A stretch of 64,000 bases of DNA from Polychytrium aggregatum (taxonomy: Eukaryota; Chytridiomycota; Chytridiomycetes; Polychytriales). Numbering within the stretch: position 1 is the first letter of the stretch; the number at the start of each line of letters is the position of its first letter. Shown here one piece after another: positions 20,763 to 31,762 of this stretch. The notes beneath the pieces were generated by a model, which made no database searches, was not told where the DNA came from, and saw only the letters and a list, made by a program, of their open reading frames with translations. The DNA lies in assembly GCF_025602895.1 (NCBI RefSeq), contig NW_026516219.1:248001-312000 (forward strand). The letters are read 5' to 3'. The translations under genes were made by a program, and so were the position numbers.

Positions 20763-23700
20763 TCATCGAATCGAAACAGAGTACCGCAGCTCGTTGACAA
20801 AAAACGCAGAGACACATCCGATCAGCGCTGTCAGCAGCTTCCACCGCAGACGCACAAAGGCCTTGATGCCCAGAGACCATTCGAGATCCGTGATATCGAG
20901 CATGACGAGAGTGTAATCCTCGAATAGGACAGCTGGAGTTGCAGTTTTCGGAAAGGCGGCAAGACAATGTGCACAGAGAGTGGATCAATGGGGGAACAAG
21001 CCAGGGGTGAGTCAATGGTTCTGCGGTGGCCCCAAGGCTGTGCGTGCGCACTGAGTGGCCATTAACACAGCATCCAGTCCAACATAGATGACAAGCCGCT
21101 GTCTGCAGGGCTGTGCTCACCAATGTACTTGGGGGGCTTGTTGTACGGATCCTGCGGGTACTGCGCATCCAGTATTTTCTGTCCCGGCCCATCCTCGATC
21201 ATGGCGATGCCGATGATTTTCTGCGAAGCATAGTATGTGTAAATCCGAGGGACGATGTGTCATGTCCGCCCCATCCCTCCTGTCACTCGTTTCTTCAAAA
21301 GATCGCTCGCGGCTTGATCCGGGCCCGTCTCCGCTGCGACTGCGACTCGATCCAAACTCACCAAACCAACGAGTTCGGAGATGGCGTTGCCGGGCCAGAT
21401 GCTGACGATGGTCCAGGGTCGATTGTCAAGCTGCTCGCTCGTCCAGCTGTCTGGATCGTCGGTGGGCATTGCGGAATCGCCGTCCGTAGATTGCATTGTT
21501 GGTATGTAGATGTCACCCGGCAAGCCCATGTCGACGTGGACGAGGGCATTGTGCGGTCGTTTCTTGTGCCGTTTGGAGCCCCGCGGAGCGATGGGCTGGT
21601 GTGTCATAACGAGCAAATCGGATCTCTGCGCCAATGCGTAGAGGGTACTCTGTAAGCCATGTGTGGATAGAGACAGGTAGCTAAAGAGCATGTCACTCCC
21701 AAGCGCAAGATCGGGCGTGTGGAAACCAGCCTTATGTCGGATCATGTTATCTGTGTCGACTCACAGAGTGGTAAGGCGTCGCAAGGCCGTCGATCATCAT
21801 CACCGCGACACTGCCCTCGGTGTTCAGCAGCGAGCCTTGGACCTGCAGATCCAGCGGATCAACTCGGGATATCCAGTGACTTGTGACATAGAAGCCGCCC
21901 GGGGTGTTGTGCTTGCCAACATACTCCAGCGTATGAATGTGGCCAAAGAAGACAAACGCAAAGACGTTGCCCTGCCGCGAGCGACCTACGGATGTCATTC
22001 AATAAGCAAACCAGGCATACAGCATCAGTATAGCCGAGCAAAATCACAACTTTTCCTCCTGCCATGGACTGCGGCCTGCACAAGCCGTCGATTGAGGCCA
22101 GGCCCCACCGACACCGAGACGCTGCAAGCGGAAGGCAGGTCGGTTTTGCAGTTGATACTACATCGATAGACAGCTCACCAACGACGGGATGCTTGATAAA
22201 GTAGAGTTCTGGGTCGTTCCGTCGGTGGATTTGAGAAAAGTCATAGCCCGTATGTGCTCGCAGCTGATACAGCCGAGTCGAAGGCACGCATTAAACCGGG
22301 TGCCAAGCGGAATGCAGGCAAGGCCGTGCAGAGCACCGGAATTCTTCACTGTTCCTCAGCGCTCACCATTTTGTTGGACAGCTTTTTCCACGAGCTAGTG
22401 TCTGTGCAAATTGCCGTTTGCAGGCAGATGAGGTCAGTAACGCCTACCAAGAAGACGGAGGCAAAGCAGCCAAGGCACGCAGACAACTCACTGTGGGAGT
22501 ACTCAAAGATAGTCAGACGAAAGTTGATTGAGGTTTCGTCCAGGGGGGAGGCACTGATGACCAAAAAGGTGTTGTTGTCCTTGCTGATCAGAGACGAGAG
22601 GGGAGTGATGAGTGAGCGAGGCGGACGCAGTTCAAGGTGTACCGCCAGGACGACCGCCACGCAGATGGCTTGTTTGCCTGTCCAAGATGAAGTCGGGTGG
22701 CCCAGAGACTCACATTGGGGAATAGATCTCCGAGACAGCAATGATATCTATCGGAGCTTTGAAGGTGCCTGAGCATGAGGTGAGATGGCCGTCAGCATTA
22801 CCGTTAAGGTAAGCGCGACGATGTCGATATTCATCCGCTGCTGGGACGTCCGCCCCCCCCCAAAAAAAAAAGTGCCAAGATTCGATCATACCTATCGAGG
22901 GACCGGCAATCGTTGTTTCATTCCAATAGACAGGAAGGAGATCGTCCAGGACGCAATCTGAATCACGAGGAAGGAATCGAAAAACTTTGGAATCCAGCTG
23001 CCTGCGATACAATCGGGGAAGCAAATGCGTAGCAGAGGAATGTGAGTCGCCTTGCGCCATCACAAACCAACACACACCAGCTCGGCGGACCCTGTCCGAC
23101 AAGAACGGCATCGCACCACGGCAATTGGGGGGGGGTGTTGATGGGACTGCGAGATGCTGGGCATGGTTGGCCTTGGCTGTCCCTGGTAGGGGAATGGCCC
23201 CGGGCTGTCCGCTCCGTCTTGGCCCACCTTTCGTAAATCAGCTTGCCATCGAGGCCGATGGAAAGTGCCTCGACCGGCGTATTGCCCTTGTAGTTGTAGT
23301 TGTGAACATGCACCCCGGTGCCAGGTTCAGGAGCCTTGTCGCTCCAGCAGTCTGAAAGGATCCACCAGGGATGTCAGAAGCCCTGATCCAGGACCAGGTC
23401 AGCGACACTGCCCCCCAGCAACCGAAGAGCCTATCCATTCAGAGCCGTCATACGGCGGCGGCATAGATGTACTTGCCGACACAACTGGGCAAAGGATCCT
23501 GTCCTGAGCAGAACTGCAAGGTCTTGCCATGGTATCTGTGGCGTGGAGTGTCCCCAAGCAAAGTGTCAAATCGGCTGCCAAAGCAGTGGGCTGGCGGACC
23601 CACGGGCTGTCCTGCACAATCTCCTGGATAATCCATGCCACAGCGCCTTCTGTCCGATACCGTACTCGATCGTTTCACCATCCGGATAGGTGTGATAGGA

Positions 23701-24374
23701 TATGGAGATGATTGGGCGGAACGAGGCATCGACCGACGACGAGACCTGGTCGACAATGCCGTGAATGGTGTGCTGATCGACCAGCTTGGGCACTACTTCC
23801 GATATATGGTCAAAGGCATCATTGGATGTGCTCTCCGCGGTTGGAGCCAGGGCAGAGAGCGGGACCATGAAAGTTTGGAGCGAGGCTGCGGGATGGACAA
23901 GCACCACAGGAGGCAGAACGAGCAAGGCAAAATCGAGCCGAACGCAGGTCAATACAGGCGAGTGAATCGAGACAGATGGGAATACAGTGCAGGGAGCAAG
24001 CGCTGCTCCAGAGTGCCGAAGGATGCAGAGATTCTGTCGGCGTTGTCTGCTTCCTCTTCCGCTCCCATGCAACACTGGGTCGAAGGGGACACACCGTTCG
24101 CTTGGCGGATGTGCTTTCTGTCCGAGGTCGGCTGTGTGAGCCACGAGAGCTGGAGATGGCTTTGGTCGGCAGAGAGGCCAAAGTACTGCAGCCGGGTGTC
24201 GGGATGGCTCCGGGAAGCGATATCGGTGGCCGAGTAACCTTCCAGGTCATAGGGCCTCAGGATGTGGGCCGATTTGACCCGGGGCAGCGGAAAGGGAGGG
24301 GCGTTGATCAAGAAAATTGTTCCAAGGAAGAGAATGCCAAGGACGCCCACGATGGCGGCGTTGGTGAATGCCAT
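20763..24374 (-). CDS. unrecognised multi-exon membrane protein
   Basis: The ATG at 24374 opens with a signal anchor (AAIVGVLGILFLGTIFLIN). The last exon ends at 20763 with a second hydrophobic segment (LLTALIGCVSAFFVNELRY). Confident coding blocks, all minus, include LQYFGLSADQSHLQLSWLT, FDHISEVVPKLVDQHTIHGI, VHVHNYNYKGNTPVEALSIG, KVFRFLPRDSDCVLDDLLPV, FKAPIDIIAVSEIY, NTFLVISASPLDETSINFRL, EYVGKHNTPGGFYVTSHWIS and SDLLVMTHQPIAPRGSKRHK. At least nine exons are implied; most junctions were not closed. The layout (membrane segment at each end, large polar domain between) suggests an ER or vacuolar luminal protein. GHIHTL resembles a metallophosphoesterase motif, but the other motifs of that fold were not found in order. 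The function is unknown. Confidence 0.55.
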
Positions 24375-24551
24375 GGCTCCCGGCGGCGTAGAGCGCTCGT
24401 CCAGCCGGCAGGGGTTTGGCGGGTCGGCAAGTGTCAGGCAGATCGAGTCCAAGCGAGGAGGAGGAGACAGGCAGCACGACAACGAGGATGCCTTGGGGAG
24501 GGCGTTGTGCGACCAGGCTGTCCAGGAGGTTGTTGCACGCCACCGCGCCCA
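24375..24551. other. promoter flank between membrane-protein gene and Fanzor fragment
   Basis: Only about 180 bp separate the start codon of the minus-strand membrane-protein gene from the break in the Fanzor fragment, so the insertion lies in or beside that gene's promoter. No promoter motif is obvious. Confidence 0.35.
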
Positions 24552-25236
24552 GTTGCAGGAATGGATGAGCACCACACCAAGTCCCAAGATCCCCGGGATG
24601 GCTTCCTTCCCGCAATACATTCGCCATGTGTTCGATGGAGACATGCTGGACAAACAGCTGTACTTCAGCCTGACCCGGCGACGGCGATTCAAGCGACTCG
24701 ATCTCTACGGCAAGCGACAGCGCACTGTCCACGAGATGTGCAAGCAAGTCATCAACCAGGCACCAAAGGAGACCGAAGTGGTGATTGCCTTTGGGAATGC
24801 ATCCTGGAAGCAAGGGAAGGGATATGCATCCAGTCCCAGGAGGCTCAGGTTTGCCAAGTACTTCGAGCAGTTCCACCACCACCAGAGACGACCACCAGAC
24901 CGATCCGTCTCCAAGATCCATGTGTGCTCGGTGAACGAGTTCAACACATCTCAGGTGTGCTCACATTGTCGCGAAGCCAAGCGACTCGAGTCACCCGAGT
25001 ATCTTGATATCGAGAAACCACACTTTGTACGGAGCTGTACAAGCTGCCATACGCTGTGGGATCGAGACATCAATGCAGCCAGGAATATGATCTCGGTATG
25101 CCAGTCGATCATCGCCACAGGAGATCGACCGAGTGTATTCAAGACTGTGCTCCCGAAACCAACCAAAACAAAGAGATTGCCAACCAGGACGGGAAACAAT
25201 CGCACGGCTTGCTCGCTGGGGCCTACAGTCAGTTAG
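24552..25236 (+). pseudogene. Fanzor, 3' fragment (copy 3)
   Basis: This encodes the C-terminal half of the RuvC domain, from LQEWMSTTPSPKIPG through VVIAFGNASWKQG, NEFNTSQVCSHC and WDRDINAARN. It is nearly identical to copy 1 but ends earlier after small indels (LGPTVS then stop). It lacks RuvC-I and all N-terminal parts, so it cannot make a nuclease. An open frame continues upstream to 24262 by chance through host DNA. Confidence 0.85.
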
Positions 25237-25287
25237 CGGGCTTCTGAAGCCAGAAAGTGACTGTCCCGTTTCTTTCTGGATTGACTG
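24552..25287 (+). mobile_element. 5'-truncated Fanzor element with intact terminus
   Basis: Similarity to Fanzor element 1 starts abruptly at about 24552 (GCAGGAATGGATGAGCACCA) and runs to the terminus at 25287. The terminus is CCCGTTTCTTTCTGGATTGA ending CTG, followed by TA. It lacks roughly the first two-thirds of the gene and any second TIR. High similarity to copy 1 suggests a fairly recent event. Confidence 0.8.
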
Positions 25288-25671
25288 TAGATCCACCTGA
25301 CCAGGTGTGCGATATGATCCGACTACGCCGTGTTTGTCCGGATGAGACGATGTGTCCCACTTTTTCTTCAACACGCTCTATGCTGGTCCTGTCATGGAGC
25401 CCGGAGTGGGGACTCATCCTGGCAGCCTGGTCGATCCCACCGGCCCCTCGACAGCATCCCTACCGAAGGTCACTCTGTTCATGAATCTACATGCGTGTTG
25501 GAAGCCACCGACAGCTGCCACCCTCTCCGGCAACCAAGTTCATCGACCACCACGGTCCCTACAGCCGACAAGAGGATGCGAGCATGAGTCACGGACTGGA
25601 AGCAACTCCCAAGATGCTCAACACAATTGACAGTCGACAGCAGGCATCCTCCAAACAGTTGTCTCGATTGA
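25288..25671. other. intergenic, no gene seen
   Basis: This is host flank between the Fanzor terminus and the 3' end of the carrier gene. Nothing coding is recognised. Confidence 0.35.
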
Positions 25672-27356
25672 TCAAAGTTTGGCAGACTCTGCTTCAGAAT
25701 ACTCCTCCCGCCTCCTCCTCTCGGCACCGAAAATAAATCTACTGGCCGCGCACCAGATTACAAACCTGTACTCGTCTTGGATGTATGCCGATCGTATCGA
25801 GTCGTAGAGGACGAACTGCAGGGCTCCGCCAAGAGAGGTTTTCAGGGCGTTGGCCGCGAGTCCGCGGTAGAATGACTTCCAGCCCTCCTGCAAGATCATG
25901 GTTTTGATGCTGCCAAATCCGATTGAGAGGGTCCCGGTGAGTATCGAAACCAAGGCCGAGATCGGCCGCGATTGACAGGTCGGACTCTGTCACTACCCCG
26001 TCGCTCCAGAGACTGGCTAACAAGATCGCAAGCCTCCGCAGCCCATATCCGATCTTGATGCACGTTCGCGACAGCAACGGCGACACTAGCGAGAGATAGA
26101 GGGGCGAGAGTCGTTCTGCCGCGCTGCCATCGCCTCGGACCACATACGGCTGCACTGCCTGATGCTCTTACCAGTCGGCGGTGCCGCTGTAGAGCTGCTT
26201 CTGGCCGAGGCCGCCATTGAGTTGCATTCTTCGGCGAATCGTGTCGACTGGATAGGTCAGGCTCTGGGCTACCACGACCGAAACCATGCCCAGCGAGAGC
26301 TTGAGCCACGGATAGAGCCACTCGGAGCGCATAGGGCGGGACTCGGGTAGGAAAACATCGACGAGCGAGTCGTAGGTGGCATAGGACACCCCTGTATAGA
26401 GCATCACGCCGAGGTTGCTGATGCCCAAGCCCTTGTATGCGGCCAGGACACCCTCGCGCTGGGCTGTCTTGAAGAGACAATCAAACAGCCCCCGGTAGAG
26501 ACGGTGCGGGCTGGACTTTGGGGTGGTGTCGGCCGTGAGTAGCGTCCGTGCATAGTCCAGCGGATACGTCAGCGACAGTAAGATGCTGCCGCTCAGGGCG
26601 CCGGTTACCAGCTTGGTTTGGAAGAGTGTCGTTGCATCGCCCTGGGTCGGCGCCAGCAGGACATTGAGTCGGTCAAAGAGAGCGAACCGGATCAAGTTGG
26701 TCGGGAAGATCCTGTTAGGCCGGCAACTGCGATTAGGGCCCCCGTATGTGCGTCCACCACGAGAAGCTCCAGCCTGCCAGCGGCTTCGTCTGGCAAGAGA
26801 TCCGGTTCAAAGCGAGCGACAGCACGGGCGCACCTCAACACATTGACACCTGCGGGGACAGGGATGGCGAGATCGTTAGAATCGACTGCATCGATGGCCC
26901 GGCGCTGCAGAAGCAGAGGACGCTTGGGAACTTGACGCTGATCCGATGCCAGGACGAAGATCATGCTCTCCGAAGAGTGGGCAGGGCGAGCCGTTGCGGT
27001 ATCAATGTCCCATGACACATACCATTGCCTCGATACAGCGCAAGCCATCCTTCCCGCTCGGGGATTCTCTTGAGGCCATCGATCATGTTCTTGTAGGGTG
27101 TGTGGAGCTGCGGGACGATGCCAAGCGGAAAGTGGGGCATGATCGTCATGCGCTGAACCTGGAGCACGATCTTGACCCGTTCGATCGGGGCGATGAGCGT
27201 CCGGGCCACCTGGGCAGCAGAAACGAAAGTTGAGTGGCTGGGCTTTGGACCTGCGGCTGCACTTGACCCCGAGGAGGGGACAGGGGCCACACTAAAGGCA
27301 GGCCGATCGAGGCGAACGAACAGCTTGTCGATGACAAACCCCGGCTGCTGTTCCAT
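25672..27356 (-). CDS. mitochondrial carrier, ADP/ATP-carrier-like
   Basis: Exons 27356-27023, 26849-26834, 26711-26172 and 25909-25672 join in frame to 375 aa. Three solute-carrier repeats are visible. The first has APIERVKIVLQVQ and REGWLALYRGNGVNVLRIFP, the second LTYPLDYARTLL and REGVLAAYKGLG, the third LTYPVDTIRRRMQL and EGWKSFYRGLAAN. RRRMQL occupies the place of the ADP/ATP carrier signature RRRMMM, so the protein is of the adenine-nucleotide-carrier branch but divergent. It should exchange nucleotides across the mitochondrial inner membrane; the substrate is inferred only. Exon 2 is a 16-nt microexon coding VNVL. The N-terminus is longer (about 50 aa) than in classical carriers. Confidence 0.85.
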
Positions 27357-27878
27357 CGATGAGAAGCTGCTTGCCAAATCGAATCCTGATGGAGGGTTTG
27401 ATTGCAGGCGCAGTAAGCTGCCGATCGAAGAGGCGATCGTGCTTGGAATCGCAGTGTGCGGCAGGCAGGCAGGACCTGGCGCTGCAGCCTACCAAAACTC
27501 GGTGCGCTTTTTCTGCCTCAGCGACGGGTGTGCCCGGTCGGATGCAGAGCGGTGGGCGATCAGCTGTGTTGGGTCCGACATGGGTGTGGCCAGCGAAGGA
27601 CAGAGATGCCAGGAAGATGGCGGCCGAGATGAGCAGCGAGCAGGCCAGCGACGGGAGCCAGGGAAAGATCGCCCTTGGCCCTTGCGCCGATTGTGCCGAT
27701 TGGCATGCGCGCGTGGGTGCTGTCGGCTCCGGCTCGCTTGGACTGGAAATGGACACCCGGTATGGGTCGGGCATGGGGCTTTTCTCTGGGTCATGTCGAC
27801 AAACGAGACCCACTAGCCCGCCCACCCACGCTCACAGCATTGTCAGTGGCAGCAGAGGACGCAATCGTCTATTATGGG
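27357..27878. other. intergenic, carrier-gene promoter
   Basis: About 520 bp lie between the carrier start and the 3' end of CCDC77, both on minus. It should contain the carrier promoter. No gene or clear motif is seen. Confidence 0.4.
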
Positions 27879-30540
27879 CTATAGAGCCAGGCTCTGGACC
27901 TGTTTCTCGGTAGCATAGACCTTGGCCTGGCGATACCACGGCAGGCAGATGACAGCAACAGGGCCAAGAGCGACGGCATTAGCAGATGAGAGATTCCGAC
28001 CGGAGATGCGATCGAGGATGCAAACGACTCACCTTGAGATTGCTCAGGTCGGTCGACATTTTCGCAGCTCTGCTTCCTGTCTCTCGGGCTGGTGACGGAC
28101 AGAAAGAAGCTCCATTCAGAGCACGCCAGCTTCGAGCCAGATGACCCAGCCACAACCCAACTCCACGGCCGTTTCTCCGTCGGCGTTCGATCGCATGCGG
28201 CTACAGGCCGGACGCAGTGAAACGACAAGCCTACCGATGTTGAGTAGCAGCAACTCCTTGTCTTCCAGCGGGCCGTACTTGAGGATGTGCTTCTCGAGAG
28301 TCTTGAGTTGCTTCCGCAGAGCCAGAATATCGTTTGTGAATCCCTCGATCTCGTGATTCCGCCGTCGCTTCAGTGATGAATAGCTGCAGGAGGGAGCAAC
28401 ATGGAGATAAGCGCGCGTCCGAGCAGTGCGGCAGCTTGCCGACATATCGATGCAAATGCACTGGCCCAGAAACATGGAGGCCATTTCCTGCCGCAGCCGG
28501 TGATTCCCAGAGAGCGGCAAATACCGAGCCTATGGATAGTGCATTATAGGACCGCATCCGCGGACGATCAAAGGCAAAGCCACTCACTCGGCTGTGATTG
28601 CTTCAAGTCGGTTCTTCAGCGCCTCTGTTTTCTTGCGCATCGTCTGCTCGGCTTGTTCTGCCCGGGTCTGCATCGGATTCGAATCAGAATCGGAGAGGCA
28701 AAGCAAAGTCCATTTCCAAGACAGATGCCACGCACCTTGTATATCCGCAGATTCTCTTCCTGCTTTGCGATATGGGTTTGTAGTTCCGCCACGAGAGACT
28801 CTTGGCGGCGGGTGAGTTTCTCCTCGATTTTCTGCGCAAAAGGGGATGATGTCGAGATGCAGAATATGTCAGCACGATCCGAGGGCCTCGGCAAGGCTGC
28901 TCAGGGACAGGGACATGAATCATGCTCGCTCTCCAATCGGCCTACCTTCTCCACAGAGTCTACCCTCTCCTTCTCGACAGTGAGCTGTTGATCGACCTCC
29001 TGCAGTTTCTTGACCAGGACGGCTTTGTCTTCAATCAGCTGTCGCTCGTGCACATGGGAGACCTTCTTTGTGTGCAGAAGCTCTGGTCGAGCGACAGCCG
29101 TCCGTTGGCACAGAGTCAGCATATGAAGTAGCAAGAACGGCGCTGGCAATGGATACTCGAAAGCCACCGCCGGAGCATGGGCCTGCTCTGTGCTCAGAAT
29201 GCTGGATCGACATGATCGTCAACAAGCACGGCGGTCCAGACCTCGGGTGTTCTCTCGACACAAAGCCTGTAGACGCTGGGCTTTCCTCATGTACTCTTCG
29301 ATTTTCTTTGCCTCATATTGCCGACGCACGGCTTCTTCGTCCAAATGTGCCTTGCGATCCTTCATCAGTCCAGTTATCGTGGCTTCATAGTGTCGTTTCT
29401 GAGTACGGTGGCACAAGTCAGATACGATCCGTAGGATACGAGCCAAGATGGAAAGGGTGAGCGAGATAGCATATTCTCTTGAACGAGCCGCAGCCCAGCC
29501 AACGCACAGGATATTCCAAACAACCCCACCTGTTCATCGAGCTGGGTACGTAGCGACGTGACGGTCAGCTTGAGCGACTCGATCTCATCCTCAAGAATCA
29601 CAATGTCTCGGTCCTGAGGCTCGCCCTTCTGTGGGTTGTGCGGAATGTCAGAGTCGATCCGATCATTGAGGTGGCAGAAGAAGTTGGGATTGCGGTGGGT
29701 GCCAGGGTTCCATGCGAGGATCGAGAGATCATATAATCAGCCATGAAATCGTCCGATTCGCCGAAGGGCCTGAGATCTAACAGCACGGCGACTGCACCTG
29801 ATGCTTCGGCAGCGGCTGGACTTTGACCAGCCTCTTGTCGAGAGTGTCTCGAAAATAGGTTGTTTCTTCGTCCACCGAGCCTTGCATCGAAAGCAGATAG
29901 CGGATTTTTTTCCTGTCCTTGAGCTCCTGGACTGCATCAGCCCAATCGGCAAAGAGACGAGGGAGCCACATGGAAAAATAAAGGATCAGCGTTTAAGGCG
30001 CTGATGCGGGGAACGGCATCCGCCTAATCAATGCGTCGTGGTTGGGGTGCTGGGGCTCAAAGCGGCCTGGACAGAGAGGCAGCGGATAGCGACGATACCG
30101 ACGGCGAAGCTCGTCATTTTCGGCGACGACCTTGAGGAGCTGTTTTCTCTCGTCAAAGACGGACGTCTGAGCATCGCTCAGGGCCTGCTGAAGCTCTGCG
30201 ACCTCGCTGGACCGCTTGTGAAGCTCCCAGACCAGCTTGTGGTGCTCCTCGTGCGAGATCTTGAACTGCTCGACTCGATCCAGGGCCTCCTCGAACTCGG
30301 TCTCGGATTGCTCTGTCCAGTCAAGACATCAGTATGAGTGGCGGCATTGACGAGCGGGGATGGGGCACATGCTGAGGCTTGATGCTGCAGAGGGTTGTGC
30401 GGCGAGGCGCCATTCGAGCCCGACACAGCGATGCGGCGATATTGGAAGGCGAGCGTACTGATGCGGTGCCGATAATAGGCAAGCAGATCCTCCGAGAGCG
30501 GCAGGCTGCGGACAAAGTCATCCGTTTCGAATGCGGGCAT
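27879..30540 (-). CDS. CCDC77: CCDC77-like coiled-coil protein (basal body/cilium)
   Basis: The ATG at 30540 opens MPAFETDDFVRSLPLSEDLL then AYYRHRISTL, as in CCDC77. Later exons give HEEHHKLVWELHKRSSEVAE, AENDELR plus LQELKDRKKIRYLLSM, DIVILEDEIESLKL, HYEATITGLMKDRKAHLDEE, EDKAVLVKKLQEVDQQL, NRLEAITADYSSLKRRRNHE and the end KAKVYATEKQVQSLAL. Frame-checked exons are 29628-29530, 29398-29242, 29082-28946, 28831-28736, 28667-28588, 28383-28235, 28088-28033 and 27926-27879. The joins between about 30315 and 29798 are less sure. The protein is coiled coil almost throughout. CCDC77 is conserved mainly in ciliated eukaryotes and is linked to centrosomes and basal bodies, so it supports a flagellated life stage. 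Confidence 0.8.
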
Positions 30541-30950
30541 CGTGCAGACAGGCGCTCTGGCTGTGGCGGCGAGCAGATGTGGGGCAGAGATGCCGAAGGC
30601 GATGGCCTGTTTCCCCGGGTTGTTGGCGACCAAGCATCCAGGCAACCAGAACCTGGCGAAAAGGCGCGTCAGATCCTCCCAGATCGGCCTGCCATGAAAC
30701 CCCTTGCACCAGCGGTGTCCTGATTTGCCCAGGCCGCCATGATACGCCCAGGCTGCCCTGATTTGTCCTGGACTGCCTGCAGAGCTCGCCCTCGCGTGGG
30801 GACGACCGACTCTGCCTGGCGGGGTGGATAAGCACCGACTGGGGTGCCTGGCAAGACCGAACAGGCCGTGGGCCGATGATCAGCCGGGATGCCGCCGACC
30901 AGTGAAAAAATGGGTGCGGCAGGACAGGAGCAGCGCGGGGCCAAGAACCC

Positions 30951-31020
30951 ATGCACGCAGCATGCCCGCAGCATGCCCGCAGCATGCTTGCAGTGTGCCC
31001 GCAGTGTGCTCGCAGTATGT
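30951..31020 (+). repeat. tandem repeat, GCATGCCCGCA-type units
   Basis: Five or six imperfect 11-12-bp units alternate between CAGCATGCCCG and CAGTGTGCCCG. Each full unit contains the palindrome GCATGC, so the array could also fold. Confidence 0.65.
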
Positions 31021-31387
31021 CCAGCAACCGAGGGTGCATCCGGAGGCTGTCTTGGATCGATGGGGTTTGGTCGTGGGAACGAAGCAGCAGGTCGCCCCCA
31101 GCGAGAAGAGAGCGCGCGAGAGGCGGGCGAGACGCGGGCGAGAGAGCGTGCCATGTCCGTGTCCAGTGCCGGCCAATGGTTTTTTGGTGCCAGGATGGAG
31201 AATATGCCCGATTTGGGCATGGGTGCCGCGCGTCGCAGCACACCCGCGCTGTCTGTGTGGCAGCCATAGCCTGGCCAGCCACACTCAGCCACACGCAGCC
31301 ACACACGCACACGCACTCATCCGTGCTCATTCGGACAACGCAGACGCGCAATCGACCCCTGCACACACACACGTCGCCAAGCACTCT

Positions 31388-31425
31388 CGCTGGCTCCTCG
31401 CTGGCTCCTCGCTGGCTCCTCGCTG
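31388..31425 (+). repeat. tandem repeat, CTGGCTCCTCG x3
   Basis: Three exact 11-bp units plus a partial fourth lie about 340 bp before the SREBP start codon. Confidence 0.7.
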
Positions 31426-31762
31426 TGCCGCGCCTCGCTCGATCGTGCTGCAGATGCTGCACTCTGTGTGGCTGCGCATCCCCCTCGCTCCTCGCCGTGC
31501 CCTCGCCAGTCGCGCTGTCCTGTCCTCAGTCCTGTCCTGTTCTGTCCTTTTCTCACCGACCTTGACTTTCATCTGCACCATCGTCATCCATCGCCGTCCA
31601 TCGCCATCCGTCGGCATCATCCGTCGCCGCACATTGCCATCTGCCAGCGTCACTGCCCTTGCTCGCCCCGTTGCCGAGCCCTGTCTTCCTGATCCCCGCC
31701 CCACAGCCTCGGCAGAGCTCTAGTCAGAGTCCTCGCCGGGCCGACCCACACCCCGCCTCGCC

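Larger units (their letters stand above)
30541..31762. other. divergent promoter region CCDC77/SREBP with repeats
   Basis: About 1.2 kb lies between the divergent CCDC77 and SREBP genes. It contains the two tandem arrays listed separately and CACACAC/CACGCAC runs at about 31280-31320. Several long open frames overlap here on both strands, but they are compositional and show no recognisable protein. Confidence 0.45.

Noticed and set aside
21740-22000. Metallophosphoesterase identity for the gene at 20763-24374
   Set aside because: A GHIHTL motif is present, but the DxH, GDxxD and GNHD motifs were not found, and a THQP-like motif comes after rather than before it.
24262-24551. N-terminal extension of the truncated Fanzor frame
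   Set aside because: The frame is open by chance through host DNA; similarity to Fanzor begins only at about 24552.
30518-31723. Overlapping 200-300-aa open frames upstream of SREBP
   Set aside because: Repetitive Ala/Arg/His/Cys composition on both strands, coincident with tandem repeats; no family similarity.
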